Shown in pieces: positions 1 through 8,692 of a stretch of DNA of 64,000 bases. Made by a program: the position numbers and the translations under genes. A model generated the notes under the pieces. The model made no database searches. It saw only the letters and a list, made by a program, of their open reading frames with translations, and had not been told where the DNA came from. The DNA comes from an uncultured Paracoccaceae bacterium (GTDB lineage Bacteria; Pseudomonadota; Alphaproteobacteria; Rhodobacterales; Rhodobacteraceae), in NCBI GenBank assembly GCA_951812305.1, contig CATOSB010000002.1, positions 496,001-560,000 of the forward strand, in the 5' to 3' direction. How positions within the stretch are numbered: the stretch's first letter is position 1; each line of letters starts with the position of its first letter.

Positions 1-18
1 TTGGTTGGGGATAATTAG

Positions 19-45
19 GGCCGTCGGGAAACCGGCGGCCTTTTC
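19..45 (+). terminator. Rho-independent terminator of a gene left of the window
   Basis: A 9-bp GC-rich stem (GGCCGTCGG / CCGGCGGCC, with one G-T pair) closes a GAAA tetraloop and is followed by TTTTCG on the plus strand. The T run points to a plus-strand transcript entering from outside the window. It could also help end the convergent minus-strand gene that stops at 60. Confidence 0.75.
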
Positions 46-59
46 GTTAGTAAATATGG

Positions 60-1061
60 TCAATCGAGCAAAGCCGCCAAAGCCACCGGGGCTTCGGAAT
101 GTACCGACAGTGTCGCCGCCTCGGCCATGGCTAACGCGGCGACGCCGTCGTCGATACCAACAGGCATCGGGCTGCCATTTGTTACCGCATCAACAAATGC
201 CGCCCATTCCGCTCGATAGGCGGACATATACCTTTCAAGAAAGAAATAGACCGGCTTGGCCGATACGATGCCGTCCGCACCCATCCGCGTCACATTGCTT
301 TCCAATTTGTTCGATGCTTGCAACAGACCCTTTTCGCCCAGTATTTCGAGACGCTGGTCATAGCCGTATGCGGCGCGGCGGGAGTTATGAATTGTTGCGA
401 TCCGTCCGTCGCCATAGCGCATGGTGACGACCGCTGTGTCAAAATCCCCCGCAGCCTTGATTTCCGGCGCTACAAGCGTAGATCCTGTTGCGGAAATCGT
501 TTCCGGCAAATCACCCAGAATGAAATTTGCCATGTCAAAGTCATGGATCGTCATATCGCGGAAAATTCCGCCGGTGACTTCAATGTAGTCCAGCGGCGGC
601 GGCGCAGGATCAAACGAGGTGATTATCAGCAGTTCAGGTTTTCCGATTTCTCCCGCCGCCAGCGAGGCACGTATTTCGGCAAAGCCGGGATCAAACCGCC
701 GATTGAAGCCCAACATCACCGGCTGTCCGGTTGCATTAGCATTGTCCCGACATGTCTTGGCACGCTTCAGGTCCAGGTCCAGCGGTTTTTCGCATAGTAC
801 CGCCTTGCCCGCCGCCGTGGCGGCCTCGACCAAATCCGAATGCGTGTCGGTCGAGGTGGCGACCAAAACCGCGTCGATGTTCGGGTCATTTATGATTTCG
901 TCCGACGTCCGGGCTTCGGCGCCGTACGATTGACCCAGGGCTTCTGCGGCCTCTGATACAACGTCGGACACAGCGACCAATCGGCTGTCATCGTGCGATG
1001 TGATGGCCGCGGCGTGAACCTTACCGATCCGCCCTGCCCCTAAAAGACCCACCTTCAGCAT
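60..1061 (-). CDS. iolG: Gfo/Idh/MocA-family oxidoreductase, probable inositol 2-dehydrogenase
   Basis: A 333-residue NAD(P)-dependent dehydrogenase. The N-terminal Rossmann motif GLLGAGRIGKVHA sits at about residues 5-17, the family signature CEKPLDLDL at about 95, and a C-terminal alpha/beta substrate domain contains GGIFRDMTIHDFDMA. These match myo-inositol 2-dehydrogenases (IolG), which oxidise myo-inositol to scyllo-inosose. Other sugar dehydrogenases of the family are hard to exclude, since no other iol gene is visible. The start is the ATG at 1061, which has GGAGGG about 8 nt upstream. A longer in-frame reading to 1130 exists, and the ATG two codons upstream would sit on top of the ribosome site. 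It is divergent from phoH. Confidence 0.8.
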   Translation of the reverse strand: MLKVGLLGAGRIGKVHAAAITSHDDSRLVAVSDVVSEAAEALGQSYGAEARTSDEIINDPNIDAVLVATSTDTHSDLVEAATAAGKAVLCEKPLDLDLKRAKTCRDNANATGQPVMLGFNRRFDPGFAEIRASLAAGEIGKPELLIITSFDPAPPPLDYIEVTGGIFRDMTIHDFDMANFILGDLPETISATGSTLVAPEIKAAGDFDTAVVTMRYGDGRIATIHNSRRAAYGYDQRLEILGEKGLLQASNKLESNVTRMGADGIVSAKPVYFFLERYMSAYRAEWAAFVDAVTNGSPMPVGIDDGVAALAMAEAATLSVHSEAPVALAALLD

Positions 1062-1319
1062 GGCCATTCCCTCCAAATTGGCGATAATCCCGCGTCGAAA
1101 AACCCATAGATGGCGGCCAGAGAAACGCAAACTCTTTCCATCATTTCTGAGATTTCACGCCGCACCGACGGCAGACCAAATGAATACCGCACGGGTAAAT
1201 TATCGCCGCAACCACTTGGCAGCCTGCAACCTGTTACTTCGATGACAATTTGCGGATTGGCCTTGCCCCGACCACAATATCTTGGCAGGCTTTTGGATAA
1301 GGATCAAAAGGAGTTCAGA

Positions 1320-2333
1320 TTGGCCATCAGCACTGTGTTGTCCGGGGAAACGGTTGAAGAGACACACGAAACCCGTCTGGAATTTGCTGACAATCTGGTT
1401 TTGATCGACCTCTGCGGCGAGCATGATCGCAACCTCGCGCGCATCGAACAGAAACTTGGTGTTCAGATCCTGCGCCGTGGCAATCAGTTGACAATCGTGG
1501 GCGATGTTGATGCGCGCGCGCACGCGGCAGATGTTTTGAACGAACTTTACGTCCGTCTGGAAGCCGGCAAACCAATTGAATCCGGTACGATCGACGGCGC
1601 GATCCGGCTCGGCCGGTCCGCCAGCGGAACCGGTGTACGGGAAGGCGACCAGATCGAGTTGTTTACGTCGGGCAATGTCGAAATCCGCACCCGGAAAAAA
1701 ACGGTCGAACCAAGAACACAGGCGCAAAAAGCCTATGTTCAAAACCTGTTCCGGCACGAAATGGCCTTTGGAATTGGGCCGGCGGGCACCGGCAAAACAT
1801 ATCTGGCGGTGGCCGCCGGTGTTTCGATGTTTCTTGGTGGCCAGGTGGACAGGATCATTCTTTGCCGTCCCGCCGTCGAGGCGGGTGAACGGCTTGGTTT
1901 CCTTCCCGGCACGCAGGAAGAAAAAGTCGATCCCTATATGCAGCCGCTTTATGACGCGCTGAATGATTTCCTGCCCGCAAAACAGGTCGGAAAACTGCGT
2001 GAGGAAAAGAAGATCGAAATCGCGCCGCTTGCTTTCATGCGAGGCCGCACGCTGTCGAATTCCTTCGTGGTTCTGGACGAAGCGCAAAACGCCACGACCA
2101 TGCAAATGAAAATGTTCCTGACCCGCCTTGGCGAAGGCAGCCGCATGGTGATCACCGGTGACCGCACACAGGTGGATCTGCCGCGCGGTGTCCATTCGGG
2201 GCTGTCGAATGCGGAACAGTTGTTGAAAGACATCAACGACATTTCTTTCAACTATTTTACGTCCAAGGACGTGGTGCGCCACCATCTGGTGGCAAAGATC
2301 ATCGAAGCCTACGACGCTGGCGAGAATCCCTAA
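1320..2333 (+). CDS. phoH: PhoH-family ATPase
   Basis: A cytoplasmic P-loop ATPase of 337 residues from the TTG at 1320, which follows AAGGAG by 7 nt. The frame is open back to 1110, but the extra N-terminus does not resemble PhoH. Walker A (GPAGTGKTYLAVAAG) is at about residue 153 and Walker B (VVLDEAQNAT) at about 250; the N-terminal region resembles the KH-like part of PhoH (KLGVQILRRGNQLTI). PhoH is widely linked to YbeY and RNA metabolism. Here ybeY, corC and lnt follow on the same strand, but a sulfotransferase-like gene intervenes, which is unusual for this cluster. Confidence 0.9.
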   Translation: MAISTVLSGETVEETHETRLEFADNLVLIDLCGEHDRNLARIEQKLGVQILRRGNQLTIVGDVDARAHAADVLNELYVRLEAGKPIESGTIDGAIRLGRSASGTGVREGDQIELFTSGNVEIRTRKKTVEPRTQAQKAYVQNLFRHEMAFGIGPAGTGKTYLAVAAGVSMFLGGQVDRIILCRPAVEAGERLGFLPGTQEEKVDPYMQPLYDALNDFLPAKQVGKLREEKKIEIAPLAFMRGRTLSNSFVVLDEAQNATTMQMKMFLTRLGEGSRMVITGDRTQVDLPRGVHSGLSNAEQLLKDINDISFNYFTSKDVVRHHLVAKIIEAYDAGENP

Positions 2334-2436
2334 GCGAACCCGCTTGCGTTAACCAAATCGTAACCAATCTTTCGAATTCTTGAGGCGGTTGGAATTTCCC
2401 GACTTCTGCGACTGCGCATTCGCGCATCGAGACGGA

Positions 2437-3567
2437 ATGCGAGTGATGATTGGCAAGACCCACAGCATTTTAGCCCGGCATCGTGCCAATCCGGCGCAGC
2501 CCTGTCTCCTTTCCGATTTCACGCTCAGCGACGGCCAACCGGTGAACAAATCTCCATTTGACGGTATGTGCGGCTGGGATGGGTATGGTTGGAGCCTTTA
2601 TTGCCTCGATTTCGTACAGAATGTTGCGGTGTTTGTCCGCTCGGTCAACGGGCTGAACCTGCGGGCCACGCCGTTTGTGTATCAGGCGCAATTTGAGCAG
2701 GCCGATCAGGCACTTGTCATGCCAATGGCGATGTTTTTGCGGATCGGCAACGATCTGCCCGCACCAAGGCGGTTGACCTTTCTTTATTCCACCGGCCGAT
2801 GTGGGTCGACGCTCGCCAGCCGCATATTCGCCGAATTGCCCGGGGTGGTTAGCCTTTCCGAGCCCGAAGGCGTGATCAGCGCGGCACACCAGTCGCGGCA
2901 CGTCATAGGCGCACATCATCCGTATATTCGCGCAGCGGTACGTTTCCTGTGTCACACACCCGGCGGCAACACAGCACCACATGTGGTCATCAAGCCGCGC
3001 CCTGTTTCGATCCTTTATGATGGCGATTTCGCACGGGCCTGCCCTGATGCGCATTTCGCGTTCCTCTATCGTGATTGTCAGGCCTATGTGCGATCGATGT
3101 TCCGGTTCGGTCAGCGTCTGGGGTTGAATTGGGACAGCCCCGGACCTTTGGACAAATGGCTGCCGCATTGGCGGCAGATGTCCGGCGGTCAGCCAATTGA
3201 TGTATTGCAACGTTACGTCGACACGAACCGGGCTGACATCACCTGGGCCGAAATTGGCACTGCGCTCTGGGCAGTCACAGTATCGGCGTTTCACGGAATG
3301 GACGAAAGCGGGCGGCGCACATCGGCCATTCACTACGACGATTTAAACCGCGAGAAACTGCGCGGCACAGAGCGGTTGCTGGCGGCATGCGGCCTTAACC
3401 CGGCAAAGGCAACTGCCGGAATTCACGCATTCTCCCGGGATTCCCACCGGGGTGGCAAAGGCGCCAACGCCATTCCATCACGAGAGATGAATGCCCGCGA
3501 AACACAGCGGATGAACGCGGTTATCGCGCGGATGGGTGTACCCGACTACGCCGAAGCACGGATCTGA
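2437..3567 (+). CDS. Sulfotransferase-like protein
   Basis: A protein of about 376 residues if it starts at the ATG at 2437. An ATG at 2446 and a TTG at 2380 are in the same frame, and none has a strong ribosome site. The segment FLYSTGRCGSTLASRIF at about residue 115 resembles the 5'-phosphosulfate-binding P-loop of PAPS-dependent sulfotransferases. A later stretch, AHFAFLYRDCQAYVRSMFR, resembles the 3'-phosphate-binding strand and helix. Overall similarity to characterised sulfotransferases is limited, so substrate and activity are unknown; a P-loop protein without sulfotransferase activity is the alternative. It lies between phoH and ybeY, which are usually adjacent. Confidence 0.6.
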   Translation: MRVMIGKTHSILARHRANPAQPCLLSDFTLSDGQPVNKSPFDGMCGWDGYGWSLYCLDFVQNVAVFVRSVNGLNLRATPFVYQAQFEQADQALVMPMAMFLRIGNDLPAPRRLTFLYSTGRCGSTLASRIFAELPGVVSLSEPEGVISAAHQSRHVIGAHHPYIRAAVRFLCHTPGGNTAPHVVIKPRPVSILYDGDFARACPDAHFAFLYRDCQAYVRSMFRFGQRLGLNWDSPGPLDKWLPHWRQMSGGQPIDVLQRYVDTNRADITWAEIGTALWAVTVSAFHGMDESGRRTSAIHYDDLNREKLRGTERLLAACGLNPAKATAGIHAFSRDSHRGGKGANAIPSREMNARETQRMNAVIARMGVPDYAEARI

Positions 3568-3623
3568 GCCGCTATACCCCGACGCTATTTCCCTGACGTC
3601 CGCACTAGGCTAGATGCTGCCTC

Positions 3624-4094
3624 ATGGGCGCTGACGCAATAATCGAGGACGACCGCTGGGATGCGTCCGTGGGGGACCTGTCTGTGCGGGTCACAACGGC
3701 GGTGCTGCGATCCATGCAACTGGATCCGAAAGCGTATAAAATTTGCGTTCTCTTTTGCAGCGACATTCGAATTGCCACATTGAACGCAGACTTTCGCGGC
3801 AAATCAGGCCCGACAAATGTTCTTAGTTGGCCGTCTGAAGAGCGCGCCACCCCAGATCACGCGCCTGAAAAGCCAAACCCCGGTGAACTTGGCGACATCG
3901 CTATTGCCTTTGAAACCTGCGCCCGTGAGGCAGCCGAACAGGGTAAGGCATTTGATGCCCACATCACGCATCTTCTTGTTCACGGAGTATTGCATCTTCT
4001 GGGCTTTGATCACGAAACTGATGCAGACGCGGCACTTATGGAAGCGCGCGAAGTCGAAATACTTGAAACATTGGGCCTGCCTGACCCATATTAG
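3624..4094 (+). CDS. ybeY: Endoribonuclease YbeY (rRNA maturation factor)
   Basis: A 156-residue cytoplasmic metal-dependent RNase that takes part in 16S rRNA 3'-end maturation and ribosome quality control. The zinc-binding signature HGVLHLLGFDH lies at residues about 120-130, and the upstream family motif (LNADFRGKSGPTNVLSWP) is present. The length is normal. It begins with ATG at 3624, and corC follows after 39 bp on the same strand, so the two are probably co-transcribed with lnt. Confidence 0.95.
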   Translation: MGADAIIEDDRWDASVGDLSVRVTTAVLRSMQLDPKAYKICVLFCSDIRIATLNADFRGKSGPTNVLSWPSEERATPDHAPEKPNPGELGDIAIAFETCAREAAEQGKAFDAHITHLLVHGVLHLLGFDHETDADAALMEAREVEILETLGLPDPY

Positions 4095-4133
4095 GCGCAA
4101 GGCACAAGCCTTCGATATTGTTGGAAAGGTCAG

Positions 4134-5027
4134 ATGGGCGACGCGGACGGCGGGTCCTCTAGCGCAGCGCAACGCGCGCAGGATCAGATTGAAGAGAATG
4201 AGGGCGGTTTCCTGAACCGCCTTTTTGGCACGGTATTCAGCGCAAAATCAGACGAGATTGCACCGGAGATTGGCGGACCGCCAGTCAACGGCGCTGCAGC
4301 AAGTGCGGGCGCGGCCCTCGGCATGTTGAACCTGCGCCGGATGCAGCTTGAGGATGTGGCGATCCCAAAGGCGGAAATCGTGGCCGTCCCTGCCGACATC
4401 GTCAAGGACGAGCTTGTCCGCGTTTTTCGCGACAGCGGGCTGACCCGACTTCCTGTCTATCAGGGCACGCTTGACCACCCGCTCGGCATGGTGCACCTGA
4501 AAGACTTCGCGTTGATCCACGGCTTTAACGGCGGCGGCGGGCGGTTCAATTTACGCAAGATGCTGCGCCCCCTGCTTTTTGCACCGCCATCGATGCCTAT
4601 CGGCATTTTGCTGCAGAAAATGCAAAGCCAGCGGATGCACTTGGCGTTGGTGATTGACGAATATGGCGGGGTTGACGGGCTTGTCACCATCGAAGACCTG
4701 ATCGAACAGGTCATTGGCGAGATCGAAGATGAACACGATATCGAGGAAGATGAGCTTTGGGCCTTGGAAAAGCCCGGCTGTTACCTTGCACAAGCCCGCG
4801 CGCCGCTGGATGAATTTCAGGACGAGATCGGCATCAAACTGGTCTCTCCCGACGAAGAGGAAGAAATCGACACGCTTGGCGGTTTGGTTTTCATGCTATG
4901 TGGCCGTGTTCCCGCGCGCGGTGAAATGGTGCCCCACCCCGCCGGTCCGGAATTCGAAGTCATCGATGCCGACCCGCGCCGCATCAAGCGGCTGCGCGTT
5001 CGGGTTCCAACGGCCCCTGCAGGCTAA
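4134..5027 (+). CDS. corC: CorC/HlyC-family CBS-domain protein
   Basis: 297 residues. Two CBS domains occupy roughly residues 75-195 (IPKAEIVAVPADIVKDE, VTIEDLIEQVIGEIEDEHD), followed by the CorC_HlyC transporter-associated domain (LGGLVFMLCGRVPARGEMV) at the C-terminus. No transmembrane domain is present, as in the cytosolic CorC type found with ybeY and lnt. The family is linked to Mg2+/Co2+ handling and membrane homeostasis, but its molecular role is not firmly settled. The 6-bp gap to lnt suggests translational coupling. Confidence 0.92.
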   Translation: MGDADGGSSSAAQRAQDQIEENEGGFLNRLFGTVFSAKSDEIAPEIGGPPVNGAAASAGAALGMLNLRRMQLEDVAIPKAEIVAVPADIVKDELVRVFRDSGLTRLPVYQGTLDHPLGMVHLKDFALIHGFNGGGGRFNLRKMLRPLLFAPPSMPIGILLQKMQSQRMHLALVIDEYGGVDGLVTIEDLIEQVIGEIEDEHDIEEDELWALEKPGCYLAQARAPLDEFQDEIGIKLVSPDEEEEIDTLGGLVFMLCGRVPARGEMVPHPAGPEFEVIDADPRRIKRLRVRVPTAPAG

Positions 5028-5033
5028 CTGAAA

Positions 5034-6545
5034 TTGGATGAGTATTTGACTCGGCGTCCAATGCTCATTGCATTTTTCGCCGGAGCGCTTGCTGCTTTCG
5101 GCCACGCCCCGGTCAGTTTTCCTTTTGCAACGTTGGTCGGACTCGCAATTGCACTTTTCCTGCATTTGCGCGCCGGGCGGGCCCACGTATTTTGGATATC
5201 AGGCGCATTTGGGTTCGGATATTTTGCACTTTCCCTGCATTGGATCGTGGAACCTTTCCTTGTCGATCCTTGGCGACACGGCTGGATGGCACCGTTTGCC
5301 ATACTGTTCCTCGCCGCTGGAATGGCCCTGTTCTGGGCGCTTGCGGCTTGGCTGGCATCTCGTCTTGCCGCCACCGGTTGGGCCGCAATCACCGCCTGGG
5401 TCCTTTGCCTGTCAATCGCAGAAATGGCGCGAACCTATGTCCTGACCGGTTTCCCCTGGGCGTTGATCGGCCATATCTGGATCGGTTGGCCCGTGATGCA
5501 TCTGGCGGCTTTGGTTGGTGCGCTTGGGCTCACGTTGTTCACCCTGATCATTCCGGCCTTGTTCGTCGGCTTCTGGGAAAGGAACAAAGCCGGCGTTGTG
5601 GTTCCCGCCGTAATCCTTGGGGCCGCGTTTTCACTCGGATCGGCGCAGACTGATACTCCGGTCCAAACAGGTCCACAGGTCACCGTGCGCCTGATCCAGC
5701 CCAATGCCCCACAGCACCTGAAATGGCACCCCGATCACGTTCTTGAATTCTTCGAACGCGCGCTCGAATTCACCGCCGCCGTGGCCGACCAGCGCCCAGA
5801 CCTGATCATCTGGCCTGAAACTTCGGTTCCCAGCCTCCTGCACAATGCTGATGTCGCCTTTGAACGTATCACAAAGGCCGCGAATGGCGCGTCCGTCGTC
5901 TTGGGCATTCAACGCCGCGACGGCGCGCGGCAATTCAACAGCCTCGTGCATCTGTCCCCTTATGGTACCGTCAGCGGAATTTACGACAAGCACCACCTTG
6001 TTCCGTTTGGCGAATATGTTCCGGCGGGCGATTTCGCTGCCCGCTTCGGTGTACGCGCCTTTGCCGCGCAGCAGGGATATGGCTACTCACCCGGACCGGG
6101 TGCGCAGGTGATCGATCTGGGGATGGCGGGGAAGGCTCTTCCGCTGATCTGTTACGAGGCGGTGTTCCCACAAGACGTGAATGCCGCACCTGAACGCCCC
6201 GATTTCCTTTTGCAAATCACTAACGATGCCTGGTTTGGTGACTGGGCCGGACCCCGACAACATCTGGCGCAAGCCCGCCTGCGCGCCATTGAGCAAGGTC
6301 TGCCGATGGTGCGCGCGGCCAATACTGGCATCAGCGCCGTCATCACCGCGCAAGGAGAAGTTACGTCTTCCGTCGCCCTGAACACATCGGGTTTTGTCGA
6401 TGTTCCGCTGCCGCGTCCGGCGAAGCCGACATTGTACTCTCGCACAGGTGACTGGCCGTTTCTTGTCCTCTTCGGTCTGGCATTTTTGGCGCTGCTTTTT
6501 CGGCGCAAACAATTCCCCATTGACGGCAAGCCTACAGAGGATTAA
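5034..6545 (+). CDS. lnt: Apolipoprotein N-acyltransferase
   Basis: A 503-residue inner-membrane enzyme that adds the third acyl chain to lipoproteins. About the first 190 residues are hydrophobic transmembrane segments, followed by a periplasmic nitrilase-fold domain. The catalytic triad can be placed: Glu262 in WPETSVP, Lys319 in YDKHHLVPFGEY and Cys373 in LICYEAVFP. A last membrane helix lies near the C-terminus (FLVLFGLAFLALLF). Translation probably starts at TTG 5034, 6 bp after corC. No strong ribosome site is seen, which fits coupling to corC. Confidence 0.95.
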   Translation: MDEYLTRRPMLIAFFAGALAAFGHAPVSFPFATLVGLAIALFLHLRAGRAHVFWISGAFGFGYFALSLHWIVEPFLVDPWRHGWMAPFAILFLAAGMALFWALAAWLASRLAATGWAAITAWVLCLSIAEMARTYVLTGFPWALIGHIWIGWPVMHLAALVGALGLTLFTLIIPALFVGFWERNKAGVVVPAVILGAAFSLGSAQTDTPVQTGPQVTVRLIQPNAPQHLKWHPDHVLEFFERALEFTAAVADQRPDLIIWPETSVPSLLHNADVAFERITKAANGASVVLGIQRRDGARQFNSLVHLSPYGTVSGIYDKHHLVPFGEYVPAGDFAARFGVRAFAAQQGYGYSPGPGAQVIDLGMAGKALPLICYEAVFPQDVNAAPERPDFLLQITNDAWFGDWAGPRQHLAQARLRAIEQGLPMVRAANTGISAVITAQGEVTSSVALNTSGFVDVPLPRPAKPTLYSRTGDWPFLVLFGLAFLALLFRRKQFPIDGKPTED

Positions 6546-6559
6546 CGCTCCCCCGACCA

Positions 6560-6608
6560 GCCCTCACAACGGCTTCCTGACGTGGCGGGCATTAATCCAA
6601 TGGAGCAT
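6560..6608 (+). promoter_or_regulatory. SAM/SAH riboswitch upstream of metK
   Basis: The leader contains TCACAACGGCTTCCTGACG followed by ATTAATCCAATGGAGCA, closely matching the SAM/SAH riboswitch known upstream of metK in Rhodobacterales. GCCC at 6560 can pair with GGGC at 6587 and CAC with GTG. The loop segment GCTTCC can pair with GGAGC just before the start codon. That pseudoknot would hide the ribosome site (GGAG) of metK when S-adenosylmethionine or -homocysteine is bound. Recognised from memory of the motif; no covariance-model search was run. Confidence 0.9.
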
Positions 6609-6610
6609 TC

Positions 6611-7777
6611 ATGTCCCGACAGAATTACATATTTACCTCTGAATCCGTGTCAGAGGGACACCCCGATAAGGTGTGCGACCGGATTTCAGATGCGGTTCTC
6701 GATGCCTTTCTGACAGCCGAACCTGAGGCCCGCTGCGGCGTGGAAACTTTTGCCACGACCAACCTCGTCGTCGTCGGCGGCGAGGTGCGTGGCCCCGGCG
6801 ATGTTCTTGGTCGGGTCGAAGAGATCGCGCGCGAATGCGTCAAAGATATCGGCTATGAACAGGATAAATTCCACTGGGCTAATCTTGAAGTGCGAAATGT
6901 TTTGCACGGGCAATCCGTGGACATCGCCCAAGGCGTTGATTCCGGTGAGGAAAAAGACGAAGGCGCGGGCGATCAGGGCCTGATGTTCGGCTATGCCGTT
7001 CGTGAAACACCTGAATTGATGCCCGCACCAGTCCTCTACTCACACGCAATCCTGCGTCGACTGGCGGAGGTGCGCAAAAATGGCACCGAGCCAGCGCTTG
7101 GCCCGGATGCGAAATCACAGCTGACCGTGCGCTACGAAAACGATATGCCGGTCGGCGTGTCGTCGATTGTGCTGTCGACCCAGCATCTGGACGAGGACCT
7201 GTCCAGCGACGATGTGCGCGGAATTGTCGAGCCTTATATTCGCGAAGTCCTTCCCGTTGGCTGGATCAGTGACGATACTGAATGGCACGTCAATCCAACC
7301 GGCAAATTCGTGATCGGCGGGCCGGACGGCGACGCAGGACTGACCGGTCGCAAGATCATCGTCGACACCTATGGCGGCGCTGCCCCTCACGGTGGCGGCG
7401 CGTTTTCCGGAAAGGATCCGACCAAGGTCGACCGCTCTGCCGCTTATGCCGCACGCTACTTGGCTAAAAACGTTGTCGCCGCGGGCCTGGCGCATCGCTG
7501 CACGTTGCAGCTCGCCTATGCGATTGGGGTTTCTGAGCCATTGTCGATCTATATCGACACTGCCGGTACCGGCGAAGTGCCCGACCGTGAAATCGAGGCG
7601 GCGATATCGGATGTTATGGATTTGACGCCACGCGGCATCCGCAAACACCTGGCGCTGAACAAGCCTGTGTATCAGCGCACCGCCGCTTATGGCCATTTCG
7701 GCCGTGCTCCGGACGCAGACGGTGGATTTTCCTGGGAACAAACCAATCTGGTGGATGCGCTGAAAAAGGCGCTATGA
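6611..7777 (+). CDS. metK: S-adenosylmethionine synthetase
   Basis: A 388-residue cytoplasmic enzyme making S-adenosylmethionine from methionine and ATP. Signatures are [18 protein letters not shown] at the N-terminus, the ATP-site motif [12 protein letters not shown] and the P-loop-like [19 protein letters not shown]. The length is typical. The start codon lies directly behind the predicted riboswitch, so translation should respond to SAM/SAH. A hairpin repeat begins 7 bp after the stop and may act as the gene's 3' end. Confidence 0.97.
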   Translation: MSRQNYIFTSESVSEGHPDKVCDRISDAVLDAFLTAEPEARCGVETFATTNLVVVGGEVRGPGDVLGRVEEIARECVKDIGYEQDKFHWANLEVRNVLHGQSVDIAQGVDSGEEKDEGAGDQGLMFGYAVRETPELMPAPVLYSHAILRRLAEVRKNGTEPALGPDAKSQLTVRYENDMPVGVSSIVLSTQHLDEDLSSDDVRGIVEPYIREVLPVGWISDDTEWHVNPTGKFVIGGPDGDAGLTGRKIIVDTYGGAAPHGGGAFSGKDPTKVDRSAAYAARYLAKNVVAAGLAHRCTLQLAYAIGVSEPLSIYIDTAGTGEVPDREIEAAISDVMDLTPRGIRKHLALNKPVYQRTAAYGHFGRAPDADGGFSWEQTNLVDALKKAL

Positions 7778-7784
7778 CGTGTTT

Positions 7785-7867
7785 CGGGTTGGCTTTAAGC
7801 CAACCCGACCGATGCGAGGGGGCGCTGCCCCCTCGCGCTCCCCCGAAGTATTTATGGCCAGATGAAG
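7785..7867 (+). repeat. Hairpin repeat family 2, copy 1 (after metK)
   Basis: There are two consecutive hairpins. The first is CGGGTTGGCTT/AAGCCAACCCG with a minimal loop; the second is GCGAGGGGGC / GCCCCCTCGC. The tail reads CCCCCGAAGTATTTATGGCC and then AGATGAAGG. The tail and the CCGACC linker recur at 61765-61846 and, reversed, at 16255-16375, while the stems differ but still pair. The AAGGAG in the tail also serves as the trmB ribosome site. Confidence 0.8.
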
Positions 7868-7880
7868 GAGCCAGACGGCT

Positions 7881-8597
7881 TTGACTGACAGCGGCCCAAA
7901 TCCAATCGGCAAGCATCGCAATTTCTATGGCCGCCGCCACGGCAAGACATTGAAACCCAATCAACAGGCGGCACTGGAAAACGATCTGGGTGCTTTGCGG
8001 CTGGCCGGCGTGGATCAAGGCGAAAACCCGGACCGCACGCCGCTTAATCTGTCATTTCTGCATGGCCGCCCCTTGTGGCTCGAAATCGGCTTTGGCGGCG
8101 GAGAGCATCTGGTGCATCAGGCCGCGCAACACCGCAATGTCACTTTCATCGGGTGCGAGCCATTCATCAACGGCGTCGCAATGCTGCTGCGGAAGATCAG
8201 GCTTGCAGGCGTCGACAATATTCGCCTGCATCCCGGTGATGTCCGCGACCTTTTCGATGTTCTGCCCGATGGCGTGGTTGAAAAATGCTTTCTTCTTTAT
8301 CCCGACCCCTGGCCAAAGAAACGCCATCACCGGCGCCGCGCCGTCACCCCGGAATATCTGCAACCCCTGCACCGCGTTCTCGCACCGGGGGCCGAGTTGC
8401 GCATCGCCACTGACATTCCCGACTACGTGCGGCAAGCGCTGCAAGAAGTACCGAAAGCCGGGTTTGAGTGGTTGGCAGACAGCGCCGCGGAATGGCGGGA
8501 CCCGTGGGATGACTGGCTGTCCACACGCTATGAACAAAAGGCGCTGCGTGAGGGTCGCGTGCCGCATTACCTGACTTTTCGTCGTTCAAAGGCATGA
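7881..8597 (+). CDS. trmB: tRNA (guanine-N7-)-methyltransferase
   Basis: A 238-residue SAM-dependent methyltransferase that forms m7G46 in tRNA. The SAM-site motif LEIGFGGGEHL and the family motifs FLLYPDPWPKKRHHRRR and TDIPDYV are present, as is the C-terminal DWLSTRYEQKALREG. It starts at TTG 7881, with AAGGAG 10 nt upstream. It follows metK on the same strand; being next to the SAM synthetase gene is functionally sensible, since it uses SAM. Confidence 0.95.
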   Translation: MTDSGPNPIGKHRNFYGRRHGKTLKPNQQAALENDLGALRLAGVDQGENPDRTPLNLSFLHGRPLWLEIGFGGGEHLVHQAAQHRNVTFIGCEPFINGVAMLLRKIRLAGVDNIRLHPGDVRDLFDVLPDGVVEKCFLLYPDPWPKKRHHRRRAVTPEYLQPLHRVLAPGAELRIATDIPDYVRQALQEVPKAGFEWLADSAAEWRDPWDDWLSTRYEQKALREGRVPHYLTFRRSKA

Positions 8598-8598
8598 G

Positions 8599-8646
8599 AA
8601 GCCCGCATTTGTGACCGGGATAAGGCCGGAGGGCTTTTCCTTTTCC
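8599..8646 (+). terminator. Probable terminator after trmB
   Basis: AAGCCC at 8599 pairs with GGGCTT at 8631, with an internal CCGG/CCGG pairing between them, and the structure is followed by TTTTCCTTTTCC. It separates the metK-trmB unit from aroA. Confidence 0.65.
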
Positions 8647-8692
8647 TGCCGGTTCCCTAAACCCTGTCACGACCAAGTTCAGGAGCCTGCCC

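Noticed and set aside
1200-2285. 361-residue frame opposite phoH
   Set aside because: It is a shadow of phoH in GC-rich DNA; no family motifs, and phoH on the other strand has clear Walker motifs.
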